This document shows, in pieces, positions 35,352-44,191 of a DNA stretch of 64,000 bases (position 1 is its first letter; the number at the start of each line of letters is the position of its first letter). Below the pieces are notes generated by a model. That model searched no databases, was not told the origin of the DNA, and worked only from the letters and a program-made list of their open reading frames with translations. The position numbers and the translations under genes are program-made. Source of the stretch: Shewanella sp. Choline-02u-19 (GTDB lineage Bacteria > Pseudomonadota > Gammaproteobacteria > Enterobacterales > Shewanellaceae); NCBI RefSeq assembly GCF_002836205.1, contig NZ_PJBE01000010.1, positions 186,001 to 250,000 of the forward strand, in the 5' to 3' direction.

Positions 35352-36257
35352 CTACTTACCGATTGGGAAGCCAAGAGCTTCACGTGCTTGATAGTAAGCT
35401 TCAGCAACACCCTTAGCCATGGTACGAACGCGTAAGATATAGCGCTGGCGTTCAGTAACCGAAATAGCGTGGCGTGCATCAAGCAAATTAAATGCGTGAG
35501 AGGCTTTCATGACTTGCTCGTAAGCAGGTAATGGTAGCGGCTTTTCAAGTGTTAGCAGATGTTGGCAGGCTTTCTCGCAGTCATCAAAATTTCTGAATAA
35601 CACTTCAACATTAGCATGTTCAAAGTTATAAGCTGATTGCTCAACTTCGTTCTGGTGGAAAATATCACCATACATCACTTTGCCCAATGGGCCGTCTGTC
35701 CATACGAGGTCGTACACGTTGTCGACTTCTTGAATGTACATTGCAAGACGTTCAAGGCCGTAAGTGATCTCACCTGTTACAGGCTTACACTCCAATCCAC
35801 CTACTTGCTGGAAGTAAGTAAATTGCGACACTTCCATGCCGTTTAACCAAACTTCCCAGCCTAGACCCCAGGCACCTAGAGTAGGTGATTCCCAGTTGTC
35901 TTCAACAAAGCGCACGTCATGAATGTTCATGTCGACACCTGCGGCAGCCAAAGAACCCAGATAAAGCTCTTGAATATTATCTGGAGATGGCTTTAACACG
36001 ACTTGGAATTGATAGAAGTGTTGTAGGCGATTCGGGTTGTCGCCATAACGGCCATCAGTAGGGCGGCGACTAGGTTGAACATAGGCACAGCTCATTGGCT
36101 CTGGGCCTAAGGCTCGTAAGAAGGTCATAGGGTGGAATGTTCCAGCACCTACTTCCATGTCCAATGGTTGTACGATTGCGCAACCTTGCTGCGCCCAGTA
36201 TTCCTGAAGGGTCATTATGAAACCTTGGAATGTTTTTACGTCGTGTTTGGTCGTCAT
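35352..36257 (-). CDS. glyQ: Glycyl-tRNA synthetase alpha subunit
   Basis: The catalytic chain of GlyRS. From the ATG at 36257 it reads MTTKHDVKTFQGFIMTLQEY and has the conserved PLDMEVGAGTFHPMTFLRAL and QPSRRPTDGRYGDNPNRLQ segments. At 301 residues it is the normal length. The frame is open about 80 codons further upstream, but that part is unlike the family and overlaps the divergent tag gene. Confidence 0.98.
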   Translation of the reverse strand: MTTKHDVKTFQGFIMTLQEYWAQQGCAIVQPLDMEVGAGTFHPMTFLRALGPEPMSCAYVQPSRRPTDGRYGDNPNRLQHFYQFQVVLKPSPDNIQELYLGSLAAAGVDMNIHDVRFVEDNWESPTLGAWGLGWEVWLNGMEVSQFTYFQQVGGLECKPVTGEITYGLERLAMYIQEVDNVYDLVWTDGPLGKVMYGDIFHQNEVEQSAYNFEHANVEVLFRNFDDCEKACQHLLTLEKPLPLPAYEQVMKASHAFNLLDARHAISVTERQRYILRVRTMAKGVAEAYYQAREALGFPIGK

Positions 36258-36374
36258 ATCCGCTTGTCTACTGCCTGGAAGCTTAAATAGAAAATGGTGT
36301 CGATTATACCTTGTAGGATTAAGCTTATATAGGTTATTTTTTATCTCATAGATTAAAAATATAGGATTATGACA

Positions 36375-36935
36375 ATGGAAGTGACACGTTGCGGTTGGGT
36401 CGGAAAAGATCCTATCTATCAAGAGTATCACGATAAAGTGTGGGGTCGACCTGTATACGACAGCCATGAACTGTTTGCCAAACTCTGCCTTGATGGACAG
36501 CAAGCAGGGTTGTCGTGGTTAACTATTTTGAAGAAACAACAGAATTACGAAGCTGCTTTTGCCCATTTTGACCCGGCAATTATTGCTACTTTTGATGATG
36601 ATAAAATAGAAGAACTGTTGCTTAACCCTGGGATTGTTCGCAATCGTTTAAAGGTGAATTCGATTATTAAAAACGCCAAGGGCTACATGGCTTATGTAGA
36701 GCATGGTAATGATTTTTCAGAGTTTTTATGGAGCTTTGTTGGTGGTGAACCCATAGTGAATCATTTTACTTCAAGTAAAGATTTCCCTACACAAACTAGT
36801 GAATCAGAAGCAATGTCAAAAGCGCTAAAAAAAATGGGATTTAACTTTGTCGGTCCGACAATTTGCTATGCGTTCATGCAAGCCGTTGGTATGTTCGATG
36901 ACCACACAATAGATTGTTTTTGTTACAAAAAATAG
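36375..36935 (+). CDS. tag: DNA-3-methyladenine glycosylase I
   Basis: Tag removes 3-methyladenine from alkylated DNA. It starts MEVTRCGWVGKDPIYQEYHD with the zinc-site Cys and His near the N-terminus and the matching DDHTIDCFC near the C-terminus. The substrate-pocket segment is CLDGQQAGLSWLTIL. The second ATG (36375) is chosen because AGGA lies 8 bases upstream. It is divergent from glyQ. Confidence 0.97.
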   Translation: MEVTRCGWVGKDPIYQEYHDKVWGRPVYDSHELFAKLCLDGQQAGLSWLTILKKQQNYEAAFAHFDPAIIATFDDDKIEELLLNPGIVRNRLKVNSIIKNAKGYMAYVEHGNDFSEFLWSFVGGEPIVNHFTSSKDFPTQTSESEAMSKALKKMGFNFVGPTICYAFMQAVGMFDDHTIDCFCYKK

Positions 36936-36942
36936 TTTTTAA

Positions 36943-37593
36943 CTAAGGTTGTGTCATTACTAAATTCGATGGGTCGTCAGTGTGTAAGTAGATAGCCTTA
37001 AATTCCACTTCACCAAACTCATTTGTATTCAAACTTACAAAGCTGATGTTGGAGTCAAACCTAGCTAAGTGAGCTTTATTTTCTGCTGATATCTCATCTG
37101 CTATTAGCGAGATGGCACATATTCGACCTGCGCATGCTAGGTGTTGGTCAAATATATTCGCCTCTTTAAGTTCTAATAGCTGTTGCTTGAGCTGGCTGTC
37201 TCTTTTGATGGCGAGCTCACTGTCTAAAGGTAGATTAGATATGTGCTGAATAAATTTATTCATATTCTTCGCTACCTTTGTTATTGCTCCGCTATTTACA
37301 GTACCTTGGCTATTAATAAAGAAGGCATCTGTTGATTGATGATCAGTGATCTCAGAGTATATGCTTGTGTTTGCAATCGGTTGAATTTCTACCTTTTGGT
37401 TTTCTTCTGGGCTTTGTTGATTAGATGAGACGAGAGTTGCTGTTATTTTTTGATTGATCACATCTGTAGAATCAAGTGGGGCTATAGACGTTAACTCTGG
37501 AGTGGTTGTTGGTTCTTTTATAAAGTAGTTAGTAAAGATGACCGATACGATTATGGTGGCGAATATTAGCGCTATGACATTAACTATTTTCAT
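36943..37593 (-). CDS. Membrane-anchored hypothetical protein
   Basis: A 216-residue protein with one N-terminal hydrophobic helix (VIALIFATIIVSVIF) and the rest probably periplasmic. It has two cysteines, in HLACAGRICAIS, which could form a disulfide. I do not recognise a family. It is convergent with tag and separated from the upstream amidohydrolase gene by the 32-base palindrome containing parS. Confidence 0.7.
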   Translation of the reverse strand: MKIVNVIALIFATIIVSVIFTNYFIKEPTTTPELTSIAPLDSTDVINQKITATLVSSNQQSPEENQKVEIQPIANTSIYSEITDHQSTDAFFINSQGTVNSGAITKVAKNMNKFIQHISNLPLDSELAIKRDSQLKQQLLELKEANIFDQHLACAGRICAISLIADEISAENKAHLARFDSNISFVSLNTNEFGEVEFKAIYLHTDDPSNLVMTQP

Positions 37594-37686
37594 TTATTAT
37601 TCCGTTAATTTTTGACAAAGAAGTCCTTTCTCTGTTTTGCAGCATAGAGCAATTAGTCCGTTAGCGGAAGTTTTTGGCATTAAATA

Positions 37687-37718
37687 AAAAAGGATGTTCC
37701 ACGTGGAACATCCTTTTT
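37687..37718. terminator. 32-base perfect palindrome, probable terminator containing parS
   Basis: AAAAAGGA, then TGTTCCACGTGGAACA, then TCCTTTTT form an uninterrupted inverted repeat. As RNA it makes a G/C-containing hairpin flanked by A and T tracts, placed 102 bases past the amidohydrolase stop. Confidence 0.6.
37695..37710. promoter_or_regulatory. parS: parS site (perfect palindrome)
   Basis: TGTTCCACGTGGAACA matches the parS sequence known from Pseudomonas, as I remember it. Intergenic, about 31 kb from oriC. Confidence 0.9.
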
Positions 37719-37819
37719 GGTTACTGGCTTAAAATATTCATTTTTGTGTCAAAAATAAATTTTCATGAAACTAAAAATCCAGAGCTAAGTTAGCCAGATT
37801 GTAAAATTTAAAATAGAAT

Positions 37820-40800
37820 TTATTTTTCAAAAAAGAATGGTTTTCTCTCTTTCCCATTATTTTTTGAACCGCCATTTAACTGGTCCATCGTTTCCGCATT
37901 GTAGAGCTTACCGTTAACCATGGTATAAGTGACGCGATCTGTTACACGGATATCTTCAAGCGGATTGCCGTCGATAACAATCAAGTCGGCCAACTTACCT
38001 TGCTTGATTGAACCAATTTGATGATCCATTGCAAAGTGCTTAGCCGGATTAATGGTTGCTGTTTTTAGCACTTCAAGATTACTCATTCCACCTTGAGCGA
38101 ACATCCACATTTCCCAATGGGCTGCTAAACCTTCTCGCTGACCATGAGCACCAATGTTTGACTTAACACCGATTTCGTTCAGTTCATTGGCTACACGTGC
38201 AACATTGAAATGATTGTAATGTTCATCGGGTGCAGTAGGGCGACGCATTGAACGCGCATTCAAAATGTCTGATGGGACATACATTGAAAGACGTGGGTGA
38301 GCCCAAACATCTGTTTTGTCGTACCAGTAGTTTTCACCTGAGATGCCACCATAAGCCACAACGAGTGTCGGTGTATAACCCACATCGGTTTGACTCCAGA
38401 ACTGTTTTATATCGCTATAGATATTAGCCGCTGGTAAAGAGTGCTCAATACCTGTGTGACCATCTGCAATCATGGTGAGGTTATGTTGCAGCAAACTACC
38501 ACCTTCAGGAACGACCATCATCTCAAGTTCGCGGGCTGCGGCGATAACTTGTTGACGTTGGTTACGACGCGGTTGGTTATAACTCTTCACGCTAAAGGCG
38601 CCGACTTTCTTTAGGCGTTCTAAGTGGAATTTCGCATCATCTAGTGAGTCAATATGCGATGTATAACCAGGCGCATTAGCACCATACAAGATGGTTCCGG
38701 TTGAGAAAATACGTGGGCCAGCGATGTTACCTGCTTTTTGCTGCTCCGATGCGGCAAAAATTTCGGTAGTATCGTTTGATGGATCATGAATCGCGGTCAC
38801 ACCAAGAGATAAGTTCGAGTAAAGTTCCCAGTTCTGCTGTGGGATAATTTCACTTTCACCTTGAGCTCCGTGTGCATGGGCGTCAAACAAACCAGGCATT
38901 AGTGTCTTGCCTTTAATGTCGATGACCTTGGCATCACTTGGAATATCGATTATAGATGCAGGACCGACACTGACAATATGGTTATCTTTGACGATAACAG
39001 TGCCATTTTCGATGACTTCATCATTCTCCATAGTGATAATGTTGCCGCCAACAAAAGCAATTGTTCCACGTGGAACATCAGCTTTTTTAGTAAAGCCTAG
39101 ATCGGTAATCTTTGGCTCGACCTTATTGGTATCATCAGTCGCAGTTTCTTTATATTGAATATCGACTTTAACTTGGTAAAGTTCAGGGCCAAGCGTCCAA
39201 TAAATCTGGTCGTTAGTGTTGTTCCAGCTAATGCTTTCGCCTGCGCGAACACTGAGTTGAGTGACGGGTAAATTACTCGCCTTGGGTCCAATTTCAACCG
39301 TTTCGCCATGCTTAGCAAAAGGGGTAACATAAACCCTAAAGCGCTCGGCAAAAGCGAGTTGCTTGCCGTCTGGTGAAACTCTAAATTCAGTTGCATGCTT
39401 ACTGGTGTAATGGACTCGCTTTTCAAATCCGTTTAAGCCAATTGATGCTAACTGCGGTGTTTCGTCACTTTCCATAAAGTAGACGCGTTGGTTATCTGCG
39501 CCGAATTGAGGTTGGTAACCCGAAGCTGTGATCTTAGTATTTTTATCGCCATCTACATCAACTTGGTAAAGGCCTGTTTCCTGCGACCAAGTTTTTGGGG
39601 TGATATAGCCACCTTTAGCTTTGCGATAAACGACGGTTTCGCCATCGGGTGAAAAGGTAGGTTCTACATACTTACCTGGCTCTTTAGTCAGCACTTTTAC
39701 GCGCTTATTGCGCACTGTTGCTAGACTCACCGTTCCTTGTTCTTGGTCATCCCAAGTGGTGAATACAATACGCTTGCCATCCCGAGACCATTGTGGGAAT
39801 AGTTCGCGAAGTTCACTGTCTAGCTTGGTTAAGCGTTCCATTTTTCCATCTGGTAGGCTTTTAACCCAAATCTTACCCAGTGCTTCAAAAGCGACCTTTT
39901 TACCGTCTGGTGAGACTTGCGCCATTCTCAACATCTTCACATCGAAGACATCTTTATCAAGATCTTGTTTAAAGCGAACGGCAGGCTGTACTGTGCGCTC
40001 TGACTTTACACTGAAAGGGATCTGCTTAACTGTCTTAGACTCGACTTCGAGTTTATTAATTTTACCGTTAGCCCAGAATACAATCTCTTCGTTGTCGGCG
40101 GTCCAACTCATCGTAGGATATACACCATGAATAGCCCAGGTTTCTTGCATATCACGATCTAGCTCGCCATAAAGTTTTTCTGTTTTCCCTGACTTCAAGT
40201 CGAGTAGATACAGAGATGACTGGAAGCCATCGCGTTTGATATAAGCCAGCTTTTCACCATCAGGACTTGGAGTTGGACGGATTGCGCCGCCAGTGCCTTG
40301 GATAATAACTTCGATATCGCCCGTTTGGGTATCGTAACGTTTGATTTTGTAGATGCCTTTCACTGAATCTTTAGAATAGTGAAAGGTCTTCCCTGGAGTA
40401 GCGTCTTGGCTAAAGTAGATGTAACGGCCATCAGGCGAGTATGCAGGTTCGCCCAAGTCTTTTTGTTCATTCGGTCTTTCAGTTAATTTTACGCCTTCAC
40501 CACCCGCAACGTGGTACATCCAGACTTCGCCAGCGCCTAAACTGCGGCTACCAGTATAATGTTTACGTGCAACTAGGTATTGTCCGTCAGGACTCCATGC
40601 AGGGCTGTTAAGCAGACGGAATGTTTCTTCGGTGACAGCGCGAGGGTTACTACCGTCGGCTTCCATAACCCAAATATTGTCGCCGCCATCTTCATCAGAG
40701 GTAAACGCAATATACTTTCCATCTGGGCTATAGACTGGTTGCATCTGCCAAGCAATACCCTTGGCTAATGGTATTGCGTCGCCACCGTCGACAGGTATCT

Positions 40801-41020
40801 GGTAGATATCTCCGAGCAGATCAAACACGATGTGTTGACCGTCAGGGCTGACACTGACATTCATCCAAGTGCCTTCATTAACCTCAATCTTAACTTGCTG
40901 AAGTGGTGCATTTGCCGGTGCATTCACTTGCCATGTTTTTTTGTCTTCTTCGGCGACAATAGGGGTACTGAAGCTAAGTGCAATTGCTGCATATAGAGGG
41001 GTAAGCTTATTTTTTAACAT
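37820..41020 (-). CDS. Secreted TolB-like propeller / amidohydrolase fusion
   Basis: A 1066-residue exported protein. Residues 1-23 form a signal peptide (LYAAIALSFSTPIVAEE). Residues 25 to about 640 are TolB/PD40-type beta-propeller repeats (SPDGQHIVFDLLGDIYQIPV, YSPDGKYIAFTSDEDG and several more). The C-terminal 400 residues are an amidohydrolase with the metal motif GLFDAHAHGAQGE, further His residues (GIEHSLPA, NIGAHGQ) and the late IKQGKLADLIVIDGNP strand. It probably hydrolyses a peptide-like or cyclic amide substrate in the periplasm; the substrate is unknown. A parS site lies inside the gene (39062). Codon use looks native. Confidence 0.9.
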   Translation of the reverse strand: MLKNKLTPLYAAIALSFSTPIVAEEDKKTWQVNAPANAPLQQVKIEVNEGTWMNVSVSPDGQHIVFDLLGDIYQIPVDGGDAIPLAKGIAWQMQPVYSPDGKYIAFTSDEDGGDNIWVMEADGSNPRAVTEETFRLLNSPAWSPDGQYLVARKHYTGSRSLGAGEVWMYHVAGGEGVKLTERPNEQKDLGEPAYSPDGRYIYFSQDATPGKTFHYSKDSVKGIYKIKRYDTQTGDIEVIIQGTGGAIRPTPSPDGEKLAYIKRDGFQSSLYLLDLKSGKTEKLYGELDRDMQETWAIHGVYPTMSWTADNEEIVFWANGKINKLEVESKTVKQIPFSVKSERTVQPAVRFKQDLDKDVFDVKMLRMAQVSPDGKKVAFEALGKIWVKSLPDGKMERLTKLDSELRELFPQWSRDGKRIVFTTWDDQEQGTVSLATVRNKRVKVLTKEPGKYVEPTFSPDGETVVYRKAKGGYITPKTWSQETGLYQVDVDGDKNTKITASGYQPQFGADNQRVYFMESDETPQLASIGLNGFEKRVHYTSKHATEFRVSPDGKQLAFAERFRVYVTPFAKHGETVEIGPKASNLPVTQLSVRAGESISWNNTNDQIYWTLGPELYQVKVDIQYKETATDDTNKVEPKITDLGFTKKADVPRGTIAFVGGNIITMENDEVIENGTVIVKDNHIVSVGPASIIDIPSDAKVIDIKGKTLMPGLFDAHAHGAQGESEIIPQQNWELYSNLSLGVTAIHDPSNDTTEIFAASEQQKAGNIAGPRIFSTGTILYGANAPGYTSHIDSLDDAKFHLERLKKVGAFSVKSYNQPRRNQRQQVIAAARELEMMVVPEGGSLLQHNLTMIADGHTGIEHSLPAANIYSDIKQFWSQTDVGYTPTLVVAYGGISGENYWYDKTDVWAHPRLSMYVPSDILNARSMRRPTAPDEHYNHFNVARVANELNEIGVKSNIGAHGQREGLAAHWEMWMFAQGGMSNLEVLKTATINPAKHFAMDHQIGSIKQGKLADLIVIDGNPLEDIRVTDRVTYTMVNGKLYNAETMDQLNGGSKNNGKERKPFFFEK
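39062..39077. promoter_or_regulatory. parS: parS site (perfect) inside the amidohydrolase gene
   Basis: TGTTCCACGTGGAACA, encoding Asp-Val-Pro-Arg-Gly-Thr on the minus strand. Confidence 0.9.
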
Positions 41021-41300
41021 GCTTGTCCTATTTTTTGTTGTAATTGTTCAGGAGTTGGCAGTATTGGTAACAAGTAGAGTCTACTGCGATAACTGTTATC
41101 GCATAAATTCGTTAACAGTAAAACAGAAATACTGTTTCAATTAGTTAAGATCTGCTGAACGGTGCAGCGCAGTAAATTAGAATATGGGCCAGTAGGATTT
41201 TATTGTGTAGAAGAGGTTGAGTTGAATGATCTGGTGGGGTGTTCAAGGGGACGGCAACCGCTTTGTTTTTACTTAAAGCGGTTATCTACAATATGAGTTG

Positions 41301-41744
41301 TTATGCTAATTTGAGTGAAACCGTGTCGTTAATAGCAATACAGGCGTTAGTTATTACACGGCAAGTAACTCCGCCGCGCCAATCTGGCTGCAGTGCTTTT
41401 TCTAAACCGGGATAGGCGATTTCCATTTTTTTACACGGATCTGTTTCACCTGTTATCTCTAGGGTGAGTTCACCGATGACAAGTTGCTTGCCTTTATCTT
41501 CTGCAGAAAACGCAATGCCTTCGACTAGAATATTGGCTCTGCGGGTAAACCAAGGAAGACGTTTATCAACCTCATTACAGGCCAGTTGCCACTGCTCGAT
41601 AGACATTACGGTCACTTGACGCTTACCTGGGCGGCCAAAGATGTCATTTTCAACACCCTTGGCTTGAGTCACGGCTGCATGTTCTACCGTTATCATCTCG
41701 CCACGTTTTTCTGTTTTATATGCAATACCAATTAGCTTTGCCAT
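41301..41744 (-). CDS. MOSC domain protein
   Basis: A 147-residue single-domain MOSC protein, related to the molybdenum-cofactor sulfurase C-terminal domain. It has VENDIFGRPGKRQVTVMS near the start and the conserved cysteine segment ETDPCKKM, plus GGVTCRVI. Stand-alone MOSC proteins are thought to bind sulfur or molybdenum cofactor; the exact role is unknown. It lies 36 bases downstream of tusA, consistent with a sulfur-relay link. Confidence 0.88.
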   Translation of the reverse strand: MAKLIGIAYKTEKRGEMITVEHAAVTQAKGVENDIFGRPGKRQVTVMSIEQWQLACNEVDKRLPWFTRRANILVEGIAFSAEDKGKQLVIGELTLEITGETDPCKKMEIAYPGLEKALQPDWRGGVTCRVITNACIAINDTVSLKLA

Positions 41745-41780
41745 CGGAAAAGTCCTTATGTCCGTTTCAGGTAATTAAGG

Positions 41781-42026
41781 CTATAAGCCTTTCTTTATCA
41801 AATATTGATAAGGGGTTGCTTCTGTTTGACTAGCAATAAGAGTGTGGTCCATGAATTCACAAAAGCTAGGGATGTCACGAGTCGTCGCTGGATCATCAGC
41901 AATGATCAATAAAGTTTCACCATTGTTCATGCGTCTAACTGACTTACGCACCATCATCACGGGTTCAGGGCATCTTAGCCCTAAAGCATCGAGTTGGTGT
42001 TGTGCAGTATTAAATTGGTCGCTCAT
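41781..42026 (-). CDS. tusA: Sulfurtransferase TusA
   Basis: TusA carries persulfide sulfur from IscS to the tRNA 2-thiouridine pathway and other acceptors. The 81-residue protein has the LDALGLRCPEPVMMVRK motif with the active-site cysteine at residue 19 in the CPxP context. Confidence 0.97.
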   Translation of the reverse strand: MSDQFNTAQHQLDALGLRCPEPVMMVRKSVRRMNNGETLLIIADDPATTRDIPSFCEFMDHTLIASQTEATPYQYLIKKGL

Positions 42027-42138
42027 ATTACCTCAGCAGAACGATTAAACAGAAGAGGCTAATATTACTCCAGCGGATGGGTATATCCAAGCTTGTCGCC
42101 AGATTTTGTGAACTTGGATTTATTTGCTGAAAACGCTA

Positions 42139-42154
42139 GGTTCCACGTGGAACA
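42139..42154. promoter_or_regulatory. parS: parS-like site (15 of 16)
   Basis: GGTTCCACGTGGAACA; only the first base differs. It lies between ybaK and tusA, about 35 kb from oriC. Confidence 0.85.
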
Positions 42155-42177
42155 TCTTTAAGGATTAAAATCCTATT

Positions 42178-42645
42178 TTAGGCCGTTATTGAGGTGATAT
42201 CGGCATTGAGTAATTGCTGTAAGTCGGTCGGTGCTATCTCGATATCTAACCCGCGACGTCCGCCACTAACGTACATTTGAACCAATTGTGCACAGCTATT
42301 ATCAATGATGGTGAGTAGCTGCCGTTTTTGGGCTAAAGGGCTAACGCCGCCTAATACATAGCCAGAGCTACGCTGAACTTCGATAGCCTCAGCCATAACA
42401 GCTTTTTTAGCTTTGCATGCCTTGGCGATAGCTTTTAAGCTGAGCTTATCCGCGACTGGGATAATCGCCACTGCAAGTTGCTTGCCGTCTAGCTTTACCA
42501 CTAAGGTTTTAAAGACCAAACCTATTTCGACTCCGATTTTTTCAGCTGCTTCTAACCCATATGCTTGGCATGCAGGGTCATGTTTATACTCATGAACTTG
42601 ATGTGTAATATTGTGCTTAACGAGCAAGTCTATGGCTGGCGTCAT
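42178..42645 (-). CDS. ybaK: Cys-tRNA(Pro)/Cys-tRNA(Cys) deacylase YbaK
   Basis: YbaK clears misacylated Cys-tRNA(Pro). The 155-residue protein has the fold and lysine-rich motifs of the family: FKTLVVKLDGKQLAVAIIP, the AKAKK-like SLKAIAKACKAKKAVMAE, and YVLGGVSPLAQKRQL. It starts with ATG at 42645. Confidence 0.95.
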   Translation of the reverse strand: MTPAIDLLVKHNITHQVHEYKHDPACQAYGLEAAEKIGVEIGLVFKTLVVKLDGKQLAVAIIPVADKLSLKAIAKACKAKKAVMAEAIEVQRSSGYVLGGVSPLAQKRQLLTIIDNSCAQLVQMYVSGGRRGLDIEIAPTDLQQLLNADITSITA

Positions 42646-42675
42646 TTTATAACCTAGTGTGGACTGTAGTTAACT

Positions 42676-43137
42676 TTAAAGTGATTTTTCCATAACTAAT
42701 ACATCAATACCGTGATAAGTCACTTGTTCTACTGTTTGCCAACCTAAGCTGCGATAAAGGCCACCAGAGATATCTTCTGTTTGTAGGTTAATACTTGTTA
42801 CGCCTAACGCTTTAGCTTTCTCTATAATGGCTTCAACGAGCGCTTTACCTACACCTATACCGCGAGATGATGGTGCAACGTAAACGCCGCCAAGCCAATG
42901 TTCACGCTGTGGATAGATGTCCATTTCATGACAACGCAGTTGCGCCGCCCCGAAGAATGTACCTTTATCAAATGCCACCATGATAAGCGGTAGCTTATCG
43001 TGATTAAGATACTCTTTAAGTTTTAGTTCAAGCTCACCAACGCTACGACCTTCACCAATATACCCCCACTCATTGCTATACCATGTCGCTATCTGGTGTA
43101 TTGCTTGTGGCTTTTCTGCGAGTAAATACAGCTGCAT
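42676..43137 (-). CDS. GNAT family N-acetyltransferase
   Basis: A 153-residue acetyltransferase. The acetyl-CoA pyrophosphate loop is VAPSSRGIGVGKALVEAII, preceded by WLGGVYV. The substrate is unknown. It starts MQLYLLAEKPQAIHQIATW and ends 30 bases before ybaK, which may be co-transcribed. Confidence 0.92.
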   Translation of the reverse strand: MQLYLLAEKPQAIHQIATWYSNEWGYIGEGRSVGELELKLKEYLNHDKLPLIMVAFDKGTFFGAAQLRCHEMDIYPQREHWLGGVYVAPSSRGIGVGKALVEAIIEKAKALGVTSINLQTEDISGGLYRSLGWQTVEQVTYHGIDVLVMEKSL

Positions 43138-43426
43138 CTACGCTGAACCCCTTTAGTGATTAACGCTACTTTAATTTAACAATTACTTATATAGTATCGA
43201 GTAAAACAGATCGAGAGTATGGTTTTTTATATCGAAAAAAGGTCAATATACCCGATCGAAGGATGAATAAAACTCAATTTTGGGAGCTATCACCTGTTTT
43301 ATTATAAGTTATAACTTTTACATGCCTTTTACTTAACTTACTCTAAGTTGTTGTGATATCGTATGTTTATTGTAATTGGCTAGTGTGTTCAGCCATCATT
43401 GTTATTTCAAGGAAGATTACACCTAC

Positions 43427-44176
43427 ATGGACAGTTGTGAACAACCAATCAAGGTTAGTTTCTGGAGCAAGCTACAAAGTGTCGCCCTGACAGTTGTTGC
43501 TATTATGTTGTCTCTGGGCCAGTGGAATGACACTAAAGATGCACTTAGTGCAGTTTATGAATCATTTGTCGCCAACTGGACTAACGATATTGAATATAAG
43601 CAAATATCGACTCTACACGTTGGCCAAACTCAGGCTTACATAACCAGTGTTTTCGGCAATCCTCACGTATCCAAAAAATCTAAGTCTGATACCGGTATCG
43701 TTTATTTTTATTACGGTAATAAAAAATACCAACTAACACTGGCCATCAAAGATCAACGTTTATCTGGCTATGCTGTTGTTGGTTTAAAAGCAGATTTCCA
43801 AGTCTCCGTTCCCTACACTGAGCAGGCGTTACTATCGAGTCCGTTAGACAGCTATTTTACTCAAACAGATAGCTACTTTTCTGACGCAAATAACATTGAG
43901 TATTACGCTGAATCACATGATTTAGGCAAGAAAGTGATGTTTTATAACTTAATCATTGGCTCGGTGAATTATGGCAACTTTAGCCATGACGACAGTTCAG
44001 CTGTAAAAAAATTGAATGCAGATTTGGACCGTGGCATTGAAGATGTCAGCAGTGCTTTAGAGGCCAGCAGAAATTTAAAGCCTAATTATTTTGCCGTTAC
44101 GGAGCTCGCCCCTAAAGTGATGATTGAAGGGCTATTAACGCATTTTGAATATAAAACACTTTTAAAAATAGATTAA
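43427..44176 (+). CDS. Inner-membrane protein of the lipoprotein cluster (ETEC_3214-like, tentative)
   Basis: First gene of a five-gene envelope cluster. It has one N-terminal hydrophobic helix (LQSVALTVVAIMLSLGQW) followed by a soluble domain. The stretch ISTLHVGQTQAYITSVFGNP then Tyr-rich YFYYGNKKYQLTLAI resembles the BamE/SmpA pattern of a short motif preceding a beta-sheet. I associate it with proteins annotated ETEC_3214-like, but only tentatively. The start is uncertain: the frame opens at 43376, and ATG 43427 (MDSCEQPIK) is the best start, with AAGGAAG 11-14 bases upstream. The next gene begins 15 bases after its stop. Confidence 0.7.
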   Translation: MDSCEQPIKVSFWSKLQSVALTVVAIMLSLGQWNDTKDALSAVYESFVANWTNDIEYKQISTLHVGQTQAYITSVFGNPHVSKKSKSDTGIVYFYYGNKKYQLTLAIKDQRLSGYAVVGLKADFQVSVPYTEQALLSSPLDSYFTQTDSYFSDANNIEYYAESHDLGKKVMFYNLIIGSVNYGNFSHDDSSAVKKLNADLDRGIEDVSSALEASRNLKPNYFAVTELAPKVMIEGLLTHFEYKTLLKID

Positions 44177-44191
44177 TATCAAGGACGAAAC

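Noticed and set aside
39097..39426. 109-codon open frame inside the amidohydrolase gene
   Set aside because: A shadow frame on the same strand as a clear, well-conserved protein.
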